Source: Humibacillus sp. DSM 29435 (GTDB taxonomy: Bacteria; Actinomycetota; Actinomycetes; Actinomycetales; Dermatophilaceae). From it: 64,000 bases of DNA. The position numbers were made by a program, and so were the translations under genes. The stretch spans positions 153,541 to 217,540 of the forward strand of contig NZ_MAST01000023.1 of the NCBI RefSeq assembly GCF_001758225.1, read 5' to 3'. The notes under the pieces were generated by a model. That model worked only from the letters and a program-made list of their open reading frames with translations. It searched no databases and had not been told where the DNA came from. This document shows, piece after piece, positions 1-9,315 of this stretch. Positions within the stretch are counted from its first letter, which is position 1, and every line of letters starts with the position of its first letter.

Positions 1-1
1 G

Positions 2-970
2 CGCCCTCACCGGCGCGAGCGCGGGCCCGACGGCGGCGACCGCGCCATATCGCCCATCGGCAAGTCGTGGATGAACGGCACCCGCCTCACCGTCAGCTTC
101 CTGGGCGGCACGCCGGCCGAGCAGAACACTGCCCGTCAGCAGGCCGCCTGGTGGCAGCAGGCGTGCAACATCTCGTTCGACTTCGGCTCGCACATCGCGG
201 CCGACATCCGCATCAGTTTCGACCCGAACGACGGGGCGTGGTCGTACGTCGGCACCGACAACAAGGGCATCCCGGCGAACGAGGCGACGATGAACCTCGG
301 CTTCCTCGACGGCGGCACCGCGGGGCACGAGTTCGGTCACGCCATCGGCCTCGCACACGAGCACTCGAACCCGGCGGGCGGCATCCAGTGGAACGAGCCG
401 GTCGTCATCGCCGCGCTCGCCAAGCCCCCGAACAGCTGGGACGAGGCCAAGGTTCGGCACAACGTGTTCATGAAGTACGCGGTCGACCAGATCAAGGGCA
501 CGGCCTTCGACCCCGACTCGATCATGCTCTACAGCTTCCCGGCGGCGTGGACGCTCAACGGCATCGCGACGCACGCCAACGACGTGCTCTCCTCTCTCGA
601 CAAGGCGTTCGTCGCCGGGGCGAGCATGTACCCGCCTTCGGCCCCGCCGCCCAGCGAGGCGACGACCCTGACGATCGACGGCGACAAGACGAAGGCCTCG
701 ATCGGCACCGCGGGTGAAGAGGACCTCTACTCCTTCGACGTGGCGACCGAAGGGGTGATCGAGGTGACGACCCGCGGCACGACCGACGTCTACCTCAAGC
801 TCTACGGCCCCGACAGCGAGACCGCCCTCATCGGCGAGGACGACGACGCCGGCTACGGCCTCAACCCGCGCATTCGCACCGCCCTGCTCCCGGGCCGCTA
901 CTACGCGCAGGTGCGTCACTACAGCCCGCAGGGCACGGGCGACTACACGATCCGGGTGCGCACGCGCTGA
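2..970 (+). CDS. Zinc metalloprotease (matrixin/astacin-like) with C-terminal PPC domain, 5' partial
   Basis: Probably an exported protease. The reading frame is open to the window edge, so the N-terminus, including any signal peptide, is missing; an internal ATG at 71 follows a conserved KSW segment and is unlikely to be the real start. The zinc site HEFGHAIGLAHEH (from base 326) fits HExxHxxGxxH of the metzincin clan, and the region before it resembles the matrixin/M12A fold. A proline-rich linker near base 640 leads to about 95 residues of beta-rich sequence typical of a bacterial pre-peptidase C-terminal (PPC) domain. The clan assignment is firm; the substrate is unknown. Confidence 0.85.
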   Translation, partial: RPHRRERGPDGGDRAISPIGKSWMNGTRLTVSFLGGTPAEQNTARQQAAWWQQACNISFDFGSHIAADIRISFDPNDGAWSYVGTDNKGIPANEATMNLGFLDGGTAGHEFGHAIGLAHEHSNPAGGIQWNEPVVIAALAKPPNSWDEAKVRHNVFMKYAVDQIKGTAFDPDSIMLYSFPAAWTLNGIATHANDVLSSLDKAFVAGASMYPPSAPPPSEATTLTIDGDKTKASIGTAGEEDLYSFDVATEGVIEVTTRGTTDVYLKLYGPDSETALIGEDDDAGYGLNPRIRTALLPGRYYAQVRHYSPQGTGDYTIRVRTR

Positions 971-1107
971 GCCGAGCGCAAACGAAGCGATGCCGGATGC
1001 CGCTGTGCCCGAGCGGCATCCGCGCGTCTACCCCAGCCGCCCGCTGAACGCAGCGTTCGTTCTCGAACGCGCCGCTGTAACAGTGAGTTCGGCAACGAAC
1101 GCCGCGT

Positions 1108-1425
1108 TCAGTCGGCGGGGCGGGGCGGTTCTGGTTCCAGGCGGTTGCTCGCATCAACTGTCGGGGCCGAAGGCGAGCCTTGACGCACCAGGCCTTGATC
1201 TTGACGTTCACCGGCCTGGGCCTGCTTCAGGCTGTCCATAAGTCGCTGGGCGTTCGCGGGCACGCGCAGCAGGTGAGACGTCTCTTCCAGAGCGTCGTAG
1301 TCGGCGCGCGAGAGAAGAACCGCGTCTCCGCGCCGTGAGGTGATCTCGATCGGGGTGCGGTCATCGTTGACCTTCTCGATCAGGGAGAGCAGGTTTTTGC
1401 GGGCCTCGCTTGCCGTCACAGCCAC
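1108..1425 (-). CDS. Orphan Phd/YefM-type antitoxin
   Basis: About 105 residues. The start is GTG at 1425, preceded by GGAGG at 6-base spacing; a longer reading frame upstream lacks a ribosome site. Residues 1-60 follow the Phd/YefM antitoxin pattern: TASEARKNL helix, then a PIEITSRRG turn and LLSRADYDALEET. Such proteins bind DNA through the N-terminus and neutralise a RelE/YoeB toxin through the C-terminus. No toxin gene follows, since only 137 bases separate it from the protease gene end. The last 30 residues are a proline- and charge-rich tail unlike the family, so the C-terminus may be frameshifted and the toxin lost. Confidence 0.7.
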   Translation of the reverse strand: MAVTASEARKNLLSLIEKVNDDRTPIEITSRRGDAVLLSRADYDALEETSHLLRVPANAQRLMDSLKQAQAGERQDQGLVRQGSPSAPTVDASNRLEPEPPRPAD

Positions 1426-1581
1426 AACGCACCTCCGGGTGGGTGCGAAAACGGTACCGCGCGGTCTCGGCATGCACCTCACCGCGCTGGGTCATGATCG
1501 GCGTCGAACGACGGGTTGGTGAGCGAACGCGCCGGCACACCACCGCGTTCGACCTCGAACGAGTCGTTCGCGGGGAAAGGG

Positions 1582-3124
<1,543 letters not shown>

Positions 3125-3132
<8 letters not shown>

Positions 3133-3643
3133 GAATGAGAAGACAGAGAAGGTTCGCGGCTGGTTCACCGGTCGACTGCCCGCCGAGTGGACCGCGGCCG
3201 CCCCCGAGGTCACCGTCGACCGGGAGGAGATCACGGTCGTGCTGACGACGGGTGACGTCGAGCTCGCCGACGCGAGCGAGGCCGAGACGGCCGAGGCCCG
3301 CGCCGGTCGCGCCAAGGCGTTCCGCGAGGACACCCGCGAGCGCCGCATCGCCATCGCCCGCGAGGCCGAGCACCGTTTCGACCGCAAGGTCTCGTGGGCC
3401 GTTCGGGTCGGCGACCGCACCGAGCTGTTCACCCACGTCGCGGCGCCCGCCATGACCCGGCTGCGCCAGCCCGAGCGGGTCGTGCTCGACACCCTGGTGG
3501 ATGCCGGCGTCGCCCGGTCGCGCGCCGAGGCGCTCGCCTGGTGCGTCAAGCTCGTCGGCCAGCACGAGAACGACTGGCTGGCCGAGCTGCGCGAGGCGAT
3601 GACCGCCGTCGCCGACGTGCGGGGCAAGGGCCCGTCGGCCTGA
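3125..3643 (+). CDS. Conserved hypothetical protein, 172 aa
   Basis: I do not recognise a named family. The protein is soluble and highly charged. The first 80 residues look beta-rich (WFTGRLP, VTVDREEITVVLTTG), the middle is an Arg/Glu-rich helix (AFREDTRERRIAIAREAEHRFDR), and the C-terminal part contains SRAEALAWCVKLVGQHENDWLAELREAM, which looks helical and could pack as a helix-turn-helix-like unit. The ATG at 3125 has no ribosome site and sits in a palindrome. A decayed copy of its 3' half lies about 2 kb downstream at 5664-5976, so the gene was once duplicated around the aldehyde dehydrogenase gene. Confidence 0.75.
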
Positions 3644-3816
3644 GTCGTCACGGCGAGTCGTCACGGGCGGCGTGGCCAAGGGTGAGTGGCCGCGCCGTCT
3701 GGTCGTTTGCTGCATCCGGGGAACGGGCGCGGGCGATACTGAACGTGGAACCGTGAGGTGACCGCCTCACTCCTGGGGCCAGCCCGCGACCACGCAGCAC
3801 CCCGACGAGGAGCCCG

Positions 3817-5574
3817 ATGACCACGCAGTCGAACGCACCCACCTTCGCCCCCACCCCGAAAGGCGAGCTGTCTGACGACGATCGAGCCCGCCTCGACGCC
3901 ATCGTGGCCGGGATGGCTCGGGGCGAGTCGGTATGGGCGGCGATGGATCTGCCGGCTCGCGCCGACCTGCTGGCTGACGTGCACCGCAGTGTCGCCGCCG
4001 CCGCTGACGCGTGGGTCGCCGCCGCGGTGCGCGCCAAGGGCCTCGACCCCAAGTCGCCGCTCGTGGGTGAGGAGTGGCTCTCGGGGCCCTACTGCACGCT
4101 GACGGCGCTGCTCGCGCTCCAGCACTCGCTCAAAGCCCTGGCCTCAGGTGGTAGCCCCGTCGACGGGAAGCGCCTCGGCACGGCCCCCGGCGGCCGGGTG
4201 ACGGTGCCGGCCCTGCCCTCCAACCGTTTCGAGTACCTGCTGCTGCACGGCTTCACCGCCGACGTGTGGATGACGCCCGGAGTCAGCGCCGCCCAGGTGC
4301 AATCGCGCGCCGGGCTCGGGGCGAGGACCCCCTCCGAGACCGGCGGGGTGGGCCTGGTGCTCGGGGCGGGCAACATCACCTCGATCGCGCCCCTCGACGT
4401 GCTCTACGAGCTGGTGGCCCACAACCGGGTCGTCGTGCTCAAGCTCAACCCGACGCTTGATGAGCTGCTCCCGGCCTACGAGGCGGCCTTCGCCCCGCTC
4501 ATCGACCGCGGGCTGCTCGCCATCGTCGCCGGTGGCGGCGACGTGGGCGGCTATCTCGCGCAACACGAGGGCATCTCGCACGTGCACATCACGGGCAGCG
4601 CGGCCACGCACGACCTCATCGTGTGGGGTCGCGGCGAGGATGCCGCCCAGCGCCGGGCCGCGGGCACGCCCCTGCTCGAGACGCCGATCACGAGCGAGCT
4701 GGGCGGGGTGTCGCCGATCATCGTCGTGCCCGGCGACTGGTCGAGCGCCGACCTCGCCTTTCAGGCTGCGCACGTCGCCACCCAGCGCCTGCACAACGGC
4801 GGCTACAACTGCATCGCCGGGCAGGTAGTGGTGCTGAGCAGTGACTGGGCGCAGCGCGAGGCCTTCGTCGAGCAGCTGCGCGTCGCGATGGACAAGGCGC
4901 CCGGCCGCGCGCCTTGGTACCCCCGTAGCGCGGAGCGGGTCGCCGACGCCGCCGCGTCCTACTCGGATGCGCAGCGGCTCGGTCCCGATGGCGGGCGGCT
5001 GCTCATCGACGCCCGCGGCTCTGACGCGGCCTCGATCGTCGAGACCACCGAGTACTTCTCCCCCGTGCTCGGGATCGTCGACGTGCCAGGCACCGGCCAG
5101 GCCTTTCTCGACGCCGCGGTCGACCTCGTGAACCACGACTTCGTCGGCACCCTCGGCGCGAACCTGCTCGTCGACCCCGCGACCATGAAGACCCTCGGCA
5201 ACGGCTTCGAGGAAGCGGTCGCGCGGCTCGAGTACGGAACCGTGGCGATCAACGCCTGGACCGGGGTGGGTTTTCTCACCGCCAACGCCTCGTGGGGCGC
5301 CTTCCCGGGGCACACCCTCGACAACGTGCAGAGCGGCATCGGCGTCGTTCACAACGCGTTGCTGCTCGCCGACGTCGAGCGCACGGTCGTACGCGGCCCC
5401 TTCCGCCCGTTCCCCCGATCGGCCGTCGGCGGCGAGTTCGCCCTCAGCCCCAAGCCGCCGTGGTTCGTCTCGGCCCGCAGCGCCCGCACGACCGGCGAGC
5501 TGCTCACCCGCTTCGCGGCCGACCCGTCGTGGGCCAAGCTTCCCCGCATCTTCGGATCGGCCTTCCTGGCCTGA
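3817..5574 (+). CDS. Aldehyde dehydrogenase family protein
   Basis: NAD(P)-dependent aldehyde oxidation is the expected reaction. At 585 residues it is longer than typical ALDHs (about 480-500). Diagnostic parts are GLVLGAGNITSIAPLDVLY in the cofactor region, HITGSAATHD, the general-base segment SELGGVSP (Glu near 294) and the nucleophile in NGGYNCIAGQ (Cys near 332). The C-terminus carries an extra PFRPFPRSAVGGEF stretch. The start is ATG at 3817 after GAGGAG with 4-5 bases spacing. It is monocistronic between the two copies of the 3125 gene. The substrate cannot be read from the sequence; this divergent long branch may act on bulky aldehydes. Confidence 0.85.
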   Translation: MTTQSNAPTFAPTPKGELSDDDRARLDAIVAGMARGESVWAAMDLPARADLLADVHRSVAAAADAWVAAAVRAKGLDPKSPLVGEEWLSGPYCTLTALLALQHSLKALASGGSPVDGKRLGTAPGGRVTVPALPSNRFEYLLLHGFTADVWMTPGVSAAQVQSRAGLGARTPSETGGVGLVLGAGNITSIAPLDVLYELVAHNRVVVLKLNPTLDELLPAYEAAFAPLIDRGLLAIVAGGGDVGGYLAQHEGISHVHITGSAATHDLIVWGRGEDAAQRRAAGTPLLETPITSELGGVSPIIVVPGDWSSADLAFQAAHVATQRLHNGGYNCIAGQVVVLSSDWAQREAFVEQLRVAMDKAPGRAPWYPRSAERVADAAASYSDAQRLGPDGGRLLIDARGSDAASIVETTEYFSPVLGIVDVPGTGQAFLDAAVDLVNHDFVGTLGANLLVDPATMKTLGNGFEEAVARLEYGTVAINAWTGVGFLTANASWGAFPGHTLDNVQSGIGVVHNALLLADVERTVVRGPFRPFPRSAVGGEFALSPKPPWFVSARSARTTGELLTRFAADPSWAKLPRIFGSAFLA

Positions 5575-5663
5575 GACCTGGAACGACGGGCGCCGACGAG
5601 GGCTGACGCAGGCCGACGGTGCGGCGCCTGAGTCGCGGGTTGGTGCGGCCAATACAGGTCACA

Positions 5664-5976
5664 CGGCAAGGCGTTCCGGGAAGACAGTTGCGAGCGGCGC
5701 ATGGCTAACGCCCGCGAGCCCGAACACCGCTTCTCCACGAGGTCTCGTGGGCCGATTGGGGCGACGAACGCACCGAACTGATGACCCAAGTCGCGGCGCC
5801 AGCCCGAGCGGGTCGTGCTCGCCATCTTGGTGGATGCCAGCGTCGCCGGATCCAGCGCCGGGGCGCCCGCCTGGTGCGTCAAACTCGTCGGCCATCACGA
5901 GAACGACTGGCCGGCAGAGCTGCGCATCGCGATGACCACCGTCGTCGACATGCGCGGCAAGGGCCCGTCGGCCTGA
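5664..5976 (+). pseudogene. Decayed 3' copy of the 172-aa gene at 3125
   Basis: The DNA aligns with the second half of the gene at 3125-3643, from the AAGGCGTTCCG segment to the identical ending GGCAAGGGCCCGTCGGCCTGA. An 18-base deletion removes the equivalent of GCCATGACCCGGCTGCGC, and further small indels and substitutions break the frame. No start codon or N-terminal half remains. The 90 bases before it (5575-5663) show nothing recognisable. Confidence 0.85.
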
Positions 5977-6093
5977 GCCTCTTCTGGGTTCAGGCCGTCT
6001 CTCGGATGCCGTGTGCTTCCTGGTCTGGGCCGGCGGGTTGGCCCCTCGGCTGGCCTGGTCTAGAACGGTGTGCGCCCAACTCTGGCCTTCGGC

Positions 6094-6099
6094 TATAGT
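6094..6099 (+). promoter_or_regulatory. Possible -10 box of tRNA-Phe
   Basis: TATAGT lies 14 bases upstream of the mature tRNA 5' end, in a stretch otherwise rich in G and C. I see no convincing -35 element at the usual spacing. Confidence 0.4.
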
Positions 6100-6113
6100 T
6101 CGGGACGGCGCAA

Positions 6114-6189
6114 GGCCAGATAGCTCAGTTGGTAGAGCGTTCGACTGAAAATCGAAAGGTCGGCGGTTCGACCCCGTCTCTGGCCACCA
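6114..6189 (+). tRNA. tRNA-Phe (GAA)
   Basis: A complete 73-base cloverleaf with encoded CCA (6187-6189). The acceptor stem is GGCCAGA/TCTGGCC, the D-arm is GCTC/GAGC, and the anticodon loop CTGAAAA carries GAA at positions 34-36. The T-arm is GGCGG-TTCGACC-CCGTC. All stems pair as expected, and encoding of the CCA is usual in actinobacteria. The gene sits at the left edge of the defence-type island, and tRNA 3' ends are common integration sites. Confidence 0.97.
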
Positions 6190-6193
6190 CCAC

Positions 6194-6229
6194 GAAGCCG
6201 CAGGTCACGCCTTTGTGACCTGCGGCTTC
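6194..6229 (+). terminator. Perfect 15-bp hairpin after tRNA-Phe
   Basis: GAAGCCGCAGGTCAC (6194-6208) pairs with GTGACCTGCGGCTTC (6215-6229) across a 6-base loop. It starts 5 bases after the CCA end and is followed by ACTTTCTATAG rather than a clean U-run, so it is a strong but U-poor intrinsic terminator. No gene is visible from 6230 to 6394. Confidence 0.85.
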
Positions 6230-6394
6230 ACTTTCTATAGTCGACGTGGCTGCGCAAGCACGAGCAGTCGATCAAAGATGGTTACGCCACGTACGAGTCC
6301 TCAAGGGGGGCCTAAAGCTCTTGCCGCCAGCACAGCGCGCAACGGATCTCTTTTGAACTAGCAGACGTCGGCGTTTCGGGCTGAGAGCCTAGCT

Positions 6395-7030
6395 GTGCCA
6401 CGCTTCGTCCTTGTGCCGCCCCAACCCCCTCCCGCCCCTCGGCTGTCGTTGCTGGTCGTCGCGAGCAATCCGCCCACCACGTCCGGCCTGAGAACCATGA
6501 ACCGGGTGGAGATGGCTCGTCGTGTTCTGGGTTTCGAGGCAGCCCTTGTCGTCAACCTCTTCGGGTTGCCCACCTACCGAACGAGTGCCATTAGCGACGC
6601 CGGCGCTTTAGCAGAAGGGTGGGAGCAGGCGCGAGTTGACATCGTTTCGGGGCTGCAAAGGGCTGACGGTGTCCTTCTGGCCTACGGGTTGAGCAAGCCG
6701 ACGGGCGTCGCTAGACGCCACCACGACGAACAGGTGGCCTGGCTCGAGCGCGGTCTCTTGAGGGCGCGATTTCCTGTCTGGTGGGTAGGAGGTGCCCCCC
6801 GGCATCCGTCCCGCTGGCAGCGGTACACCTATCGAGAGCACCCCAGCCTTCCCTTTCCCGAGGCTCTCGGTCTTTCCTTGCAACCCAGGGAGGCTGCGAA
6901 CCCAGCGGTCGCCTCAGTCGAACCGGTCGAAGACGTCCTCTTGGCTGACCTCAAGGTCACGTCGCAACTGGTCGATGAGGGCAGCCCACTGAGCAGGGGC
7001 GACACTAGCCCGGATCTGGTCGGCCACTGA
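6395..7030 (+). CDS. DUF1643 family protein
   Basis: The N-terminal two-thirds matches DUF1643: LLVVASNPPTTSGLRTMNRV, then a helix, ALVVNLFGLPTYRTS, and ADGVLLAYGLSK. The biochemical role of DUF1643 is not established; members are frequent in mobile regions. The start is GTG at 6395 with only a weak GAGAG upstream. The last 117 bases (6914-7030) overlap, tail to tail, the end of the convergent HelD-like gene, so the final 39 residues (after about residue 173) are probably an unselected extension following loss of an earlier stop. Confidence 0.7.
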   Translation: MPRFVLVPPQPPPAPRLSLLVVASNPPTTSGLRTMNRVEMARRVLGFEAALVVNLFGLPTYRTSAISDAGALAEGWEQARVDIVSGLQRADGVLLAYGLSKPTGVARRHHDEQVAWLERGLLRARFPVWWVGGAPRHPSRWQRYTYREHPSLPFPEALGLSLQPREAANPAVASVEPVEDVLLADLKVTSQLVDEGSPLSRGDTSPDLVGH

Positions 7031-9229
7031 GGCAGCCGCTGCGCGAACCAGCACCGATCCGAGATCCGGGGCCCTTCGTCCTGATGGCTCGGTGGCCGTT
7101 TCCGGGGGCGAGTGCCGAACCCTCGAAGACGCGTCGACGTCAGTAACCCCCGGCGTGGCCGCGATGTCTTCTCCTTCGGCGGGAGGCGTGTCCACTGTCC
7201 GCACAGCGAGCCGTGAGGGGGGCACCTCCGACTCCACGGTGGCGGGAAGTGGCATCGCAACCCCGTCATGGACCACCGTCAGGTACTTGGTGGTGCGCGT
7301 GAGGGCAACGTAGAGCATTCGATACCCACGCTCCGCCTCCTGCACGACGCCCGTGGGGTCGACGACCACGACGGCATCGAACTCCAAACCCTTGGACTCA
7401 CGAGGGGTCGACAAGTTGATCGACTTGTCCAAGTTGCCGGCTCTGACGTCTGCCCAGCTGATGTCACGGTTTCTGAACTCGGTGATGATCTCGTCGCGCA
7501 GATGTTCCGGGGCGATCAAGCCGACGAACCGACCGCTGCCGGCGTGCTGACTGGCAGCTGAAACCGCCTGAGCCGCTAGTCCGTCTGAGGGCACCTCGAT
7601 GAGGTCCGGCTCTGCCGGACCGTCGCGCACCACTCTGGGGGCGGACACCTCGGGAGCTGCGTAGGGGAGGAGCTCGGCGGCGAACTCGTACACTTGTCGG
7701 GGCACCCGGTAGCCCAACGTCAACTCGGCTGTTTCGACTTCTGCGTCGCCCGATAGATTGGCAGCGAGGTCTTCCCAAGAGTCTCGAGCCCACGCACCCG
7801 TGGACTGTGCCAGGTCTCCTACGACTGTCATCGATCCAGTCCGCGACCGGCGCTTGATACTGCGGAGCTGAAGTGGCGACAGATCCTGTGCTTCGTCGAC
7901 GATGATGTGGGCGAAGGTTGGCCCACGCCCGTTGATGAGTTCGTCGAGTTCATCGAGCAGGGCGACATCTGAGTCACTCCACCGCTGGTCCGATACTTTC
8001 TCCGAGGGCGATCGCTGGAGGCGGTTGACATCTGCTGCTGTGAACTCTTCCCCCGCCGCTGAGAGTAGTCGGTCTCGCGACCCGAGGAGATCACGCAGGG
8101 AGGACTGCGGCGTTAGGGAGGGCCACACCCGCTCCACGGCATTGTCGATTGCCTGTGAAGACGGCTGCGGCCCACGGGGCGCTCGGAGGACTGCTTGGGT
8201 GGTGAGGAAGGCACGAAAGCCCTGCCGTCCCGCGTTGTAGTTCGACTGTCGCATCTGCTTGGCGAGCTCTGCCTCGACCTCGTCACGGTTGAAGACAGGA
8301 ACACCGGTGCCGGTGCCCACCTCAAGGGTCCGGGCTCGCTCTGGGAAGCGCACCCGTTGCCAGAGCCCGGTTCGCAACAGGCGAGCCATCCGCAGTTCAC
8401 CCTTCATGCGGGCAAGCGTGGTCGACTCCGCGAGGGCGTGGCTGCCTTGAGGTCCCAGATTTCGGAGGTCTCGGTAGGAGACGTCCCCATCGCCGAGGCC
8501 AGGAAGCACCGCCTTGATGTAGCGGGTGAAGGTGGGATTGGGGCCGACGACAAGGCAATCCTGTGGCGCCAAGGTGTCCTGGTGGTTGAAAAGCAGCCAA
8601 GAGATGCGGTGGAGGGCAAGGGCGGTCTTGCCGGTCCCCGGGCCTCCCTGGATGAGGAGCAAACGGTCCAAGGGCTTACGGATGAGCTGGTCCTGCGAGG
8701 CGTGAATCGTCTTGACGATGTCGCGCATCTCGCCCGTGCGGTCAGCATCGAGATCCTTCAAGACGGCGTCGTCAACGCCCCACTGCTCAGCGCCCGTAAG
8801 TTCTTCGAGACGTGCCGCGATGTCGGCAAAGACGACGTCGTCGAAGTCTTTGACCCTGTTTCGATCGGTGAGGAAGGTGCGTTTGCGCGACAGGCCGAGC
8901 GCGTCTTGAACGGTGGCTTGGTAGAACCGTTCTGCGGCAGGAGCCTGCCAGTTGATGACGAGCAGGTCGCGGTCATCGGTGGAGATCACGTGGTTTCCGA
9001 TGTACATCGGTTCGCCATCGAGATCGAAGCGTCCGAAGGCCACGGCGTCGTCGGTACCGCCGAGCTTCTCGAGCTCCTTGTTGGCCGCCCGCCCCACCGC
9101 GGCCATCCCCTTGTTGTTACCGCCCGCGGCGAGGTGGGCGCCCTTGAGGTTCTGCCGCTTGCGCTCCCGCGCCTCCCATGCCGTGTCGAAATAGTTCTGT
9201 TCTTTCTTGATCTCCGCAGCCTTGGCCAC
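6914..9229 (-). CDS. helD: HelD-like UvrD-family ATPase/helicase
   Basis: 771 residues. The N-terminal coiled region (Lys/Glu-rich, residues 1-60) precedes a UvrD/Rep-type motor: Walker A GGPGTGKT at 195-202, Walker B IIVDEAQD mid-protein, and the C-terminal motif YVALTRTTKYL. Low-GC and actinobacterial HelD proteins bind RNA polymerase and release stalled complexes; the GNHVISTDDRDLLVINWQAP segment is typical of that branch. It is the last gene of the minus-strand defence series, 86 bases after the coiled-coil gene. In this setting it may be an accessory motor of the defence system rather than the housekeeping HelD. The tail of about 100 residues is Pro/Ser/Thr-rich. Confidence 0.8.
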   Translation of the reverse strand: MAKAAEIKKEQNYFDTAWEARERKRQNLKGAHLAAGGNNKGMAAVGRAANKELEKLGGTDDAVAFGRFDLDGEPMYIGNHVISTDDRDLLVINWQAPAAERFYQATVQDALGLSRKRTFLTDRNRVKDFDDVVFADIAARLEELTGAEQWGVDDAVLKDLDADRTGEMRDIVKTIHASQDQLIRKPLDRLLLIQGGPGTGKTALALHRISWLLFNHQDTLAPQDCLVVGPNPTFTRYIKAVLPGLGDGDVSYRDLRNLGPQGSHALAESTTLARMKGELRMARLLRTGLWQRVRFPERARTLEVGTGTGVPVFNRDEVEAELAKQMRQSNYNAGRQGFRAFLTTQAVLRAPRGPQPSSQAIDNAVERVWPSLTPQSSLRDLLGSRDRLLSAAGEEFTAADVNRLQRSPSEKVSDQRWSDSDVALLDELDELINGRGPTFAHIIVDEAQDLSPLQLRSIKRRSRTGSMTVVGDLAQSTGAWARDSWEDLAANLSGDAEVETAELTLGYRVPRQVYEFAAELLPYAAPEVSAPRVVRDGPAEPDLIEVPSDGLAAQAVSAASQHAGSGRFVGLIAPEHLRDEIITEFRNRDISWADVRAGNLDKSINLSTPRESKGLEFDAVVVVDPTGVVQEAERGYRMLYVALTRTTKYLTVVHDGVAMPLPATVESEVPPSRLAVRTVDTPPAEGEDIAATPGVTDVDASSRVRHSPPETATEPSGRRAPDLGSVLVRAAAASVADQIRASVAPAQWAALIDQLRRDLEVSQEDVFDRFD

Positions 9230-9315
9230 TCAAACTCTCCCTGTCATCGCCATCTTTGACGCCACCCTAAGGCGGTGCGCCGACACCGCCTCCCTTTTCC
9301 GGGCGGGCAGGCCTC

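Noticed and set aside
61..717. 216-codon plus-strand frame overlapping the metalloprotease
   Set aside because: Arg-rich translation in the wrong frame; the HExxH protein explains the region.
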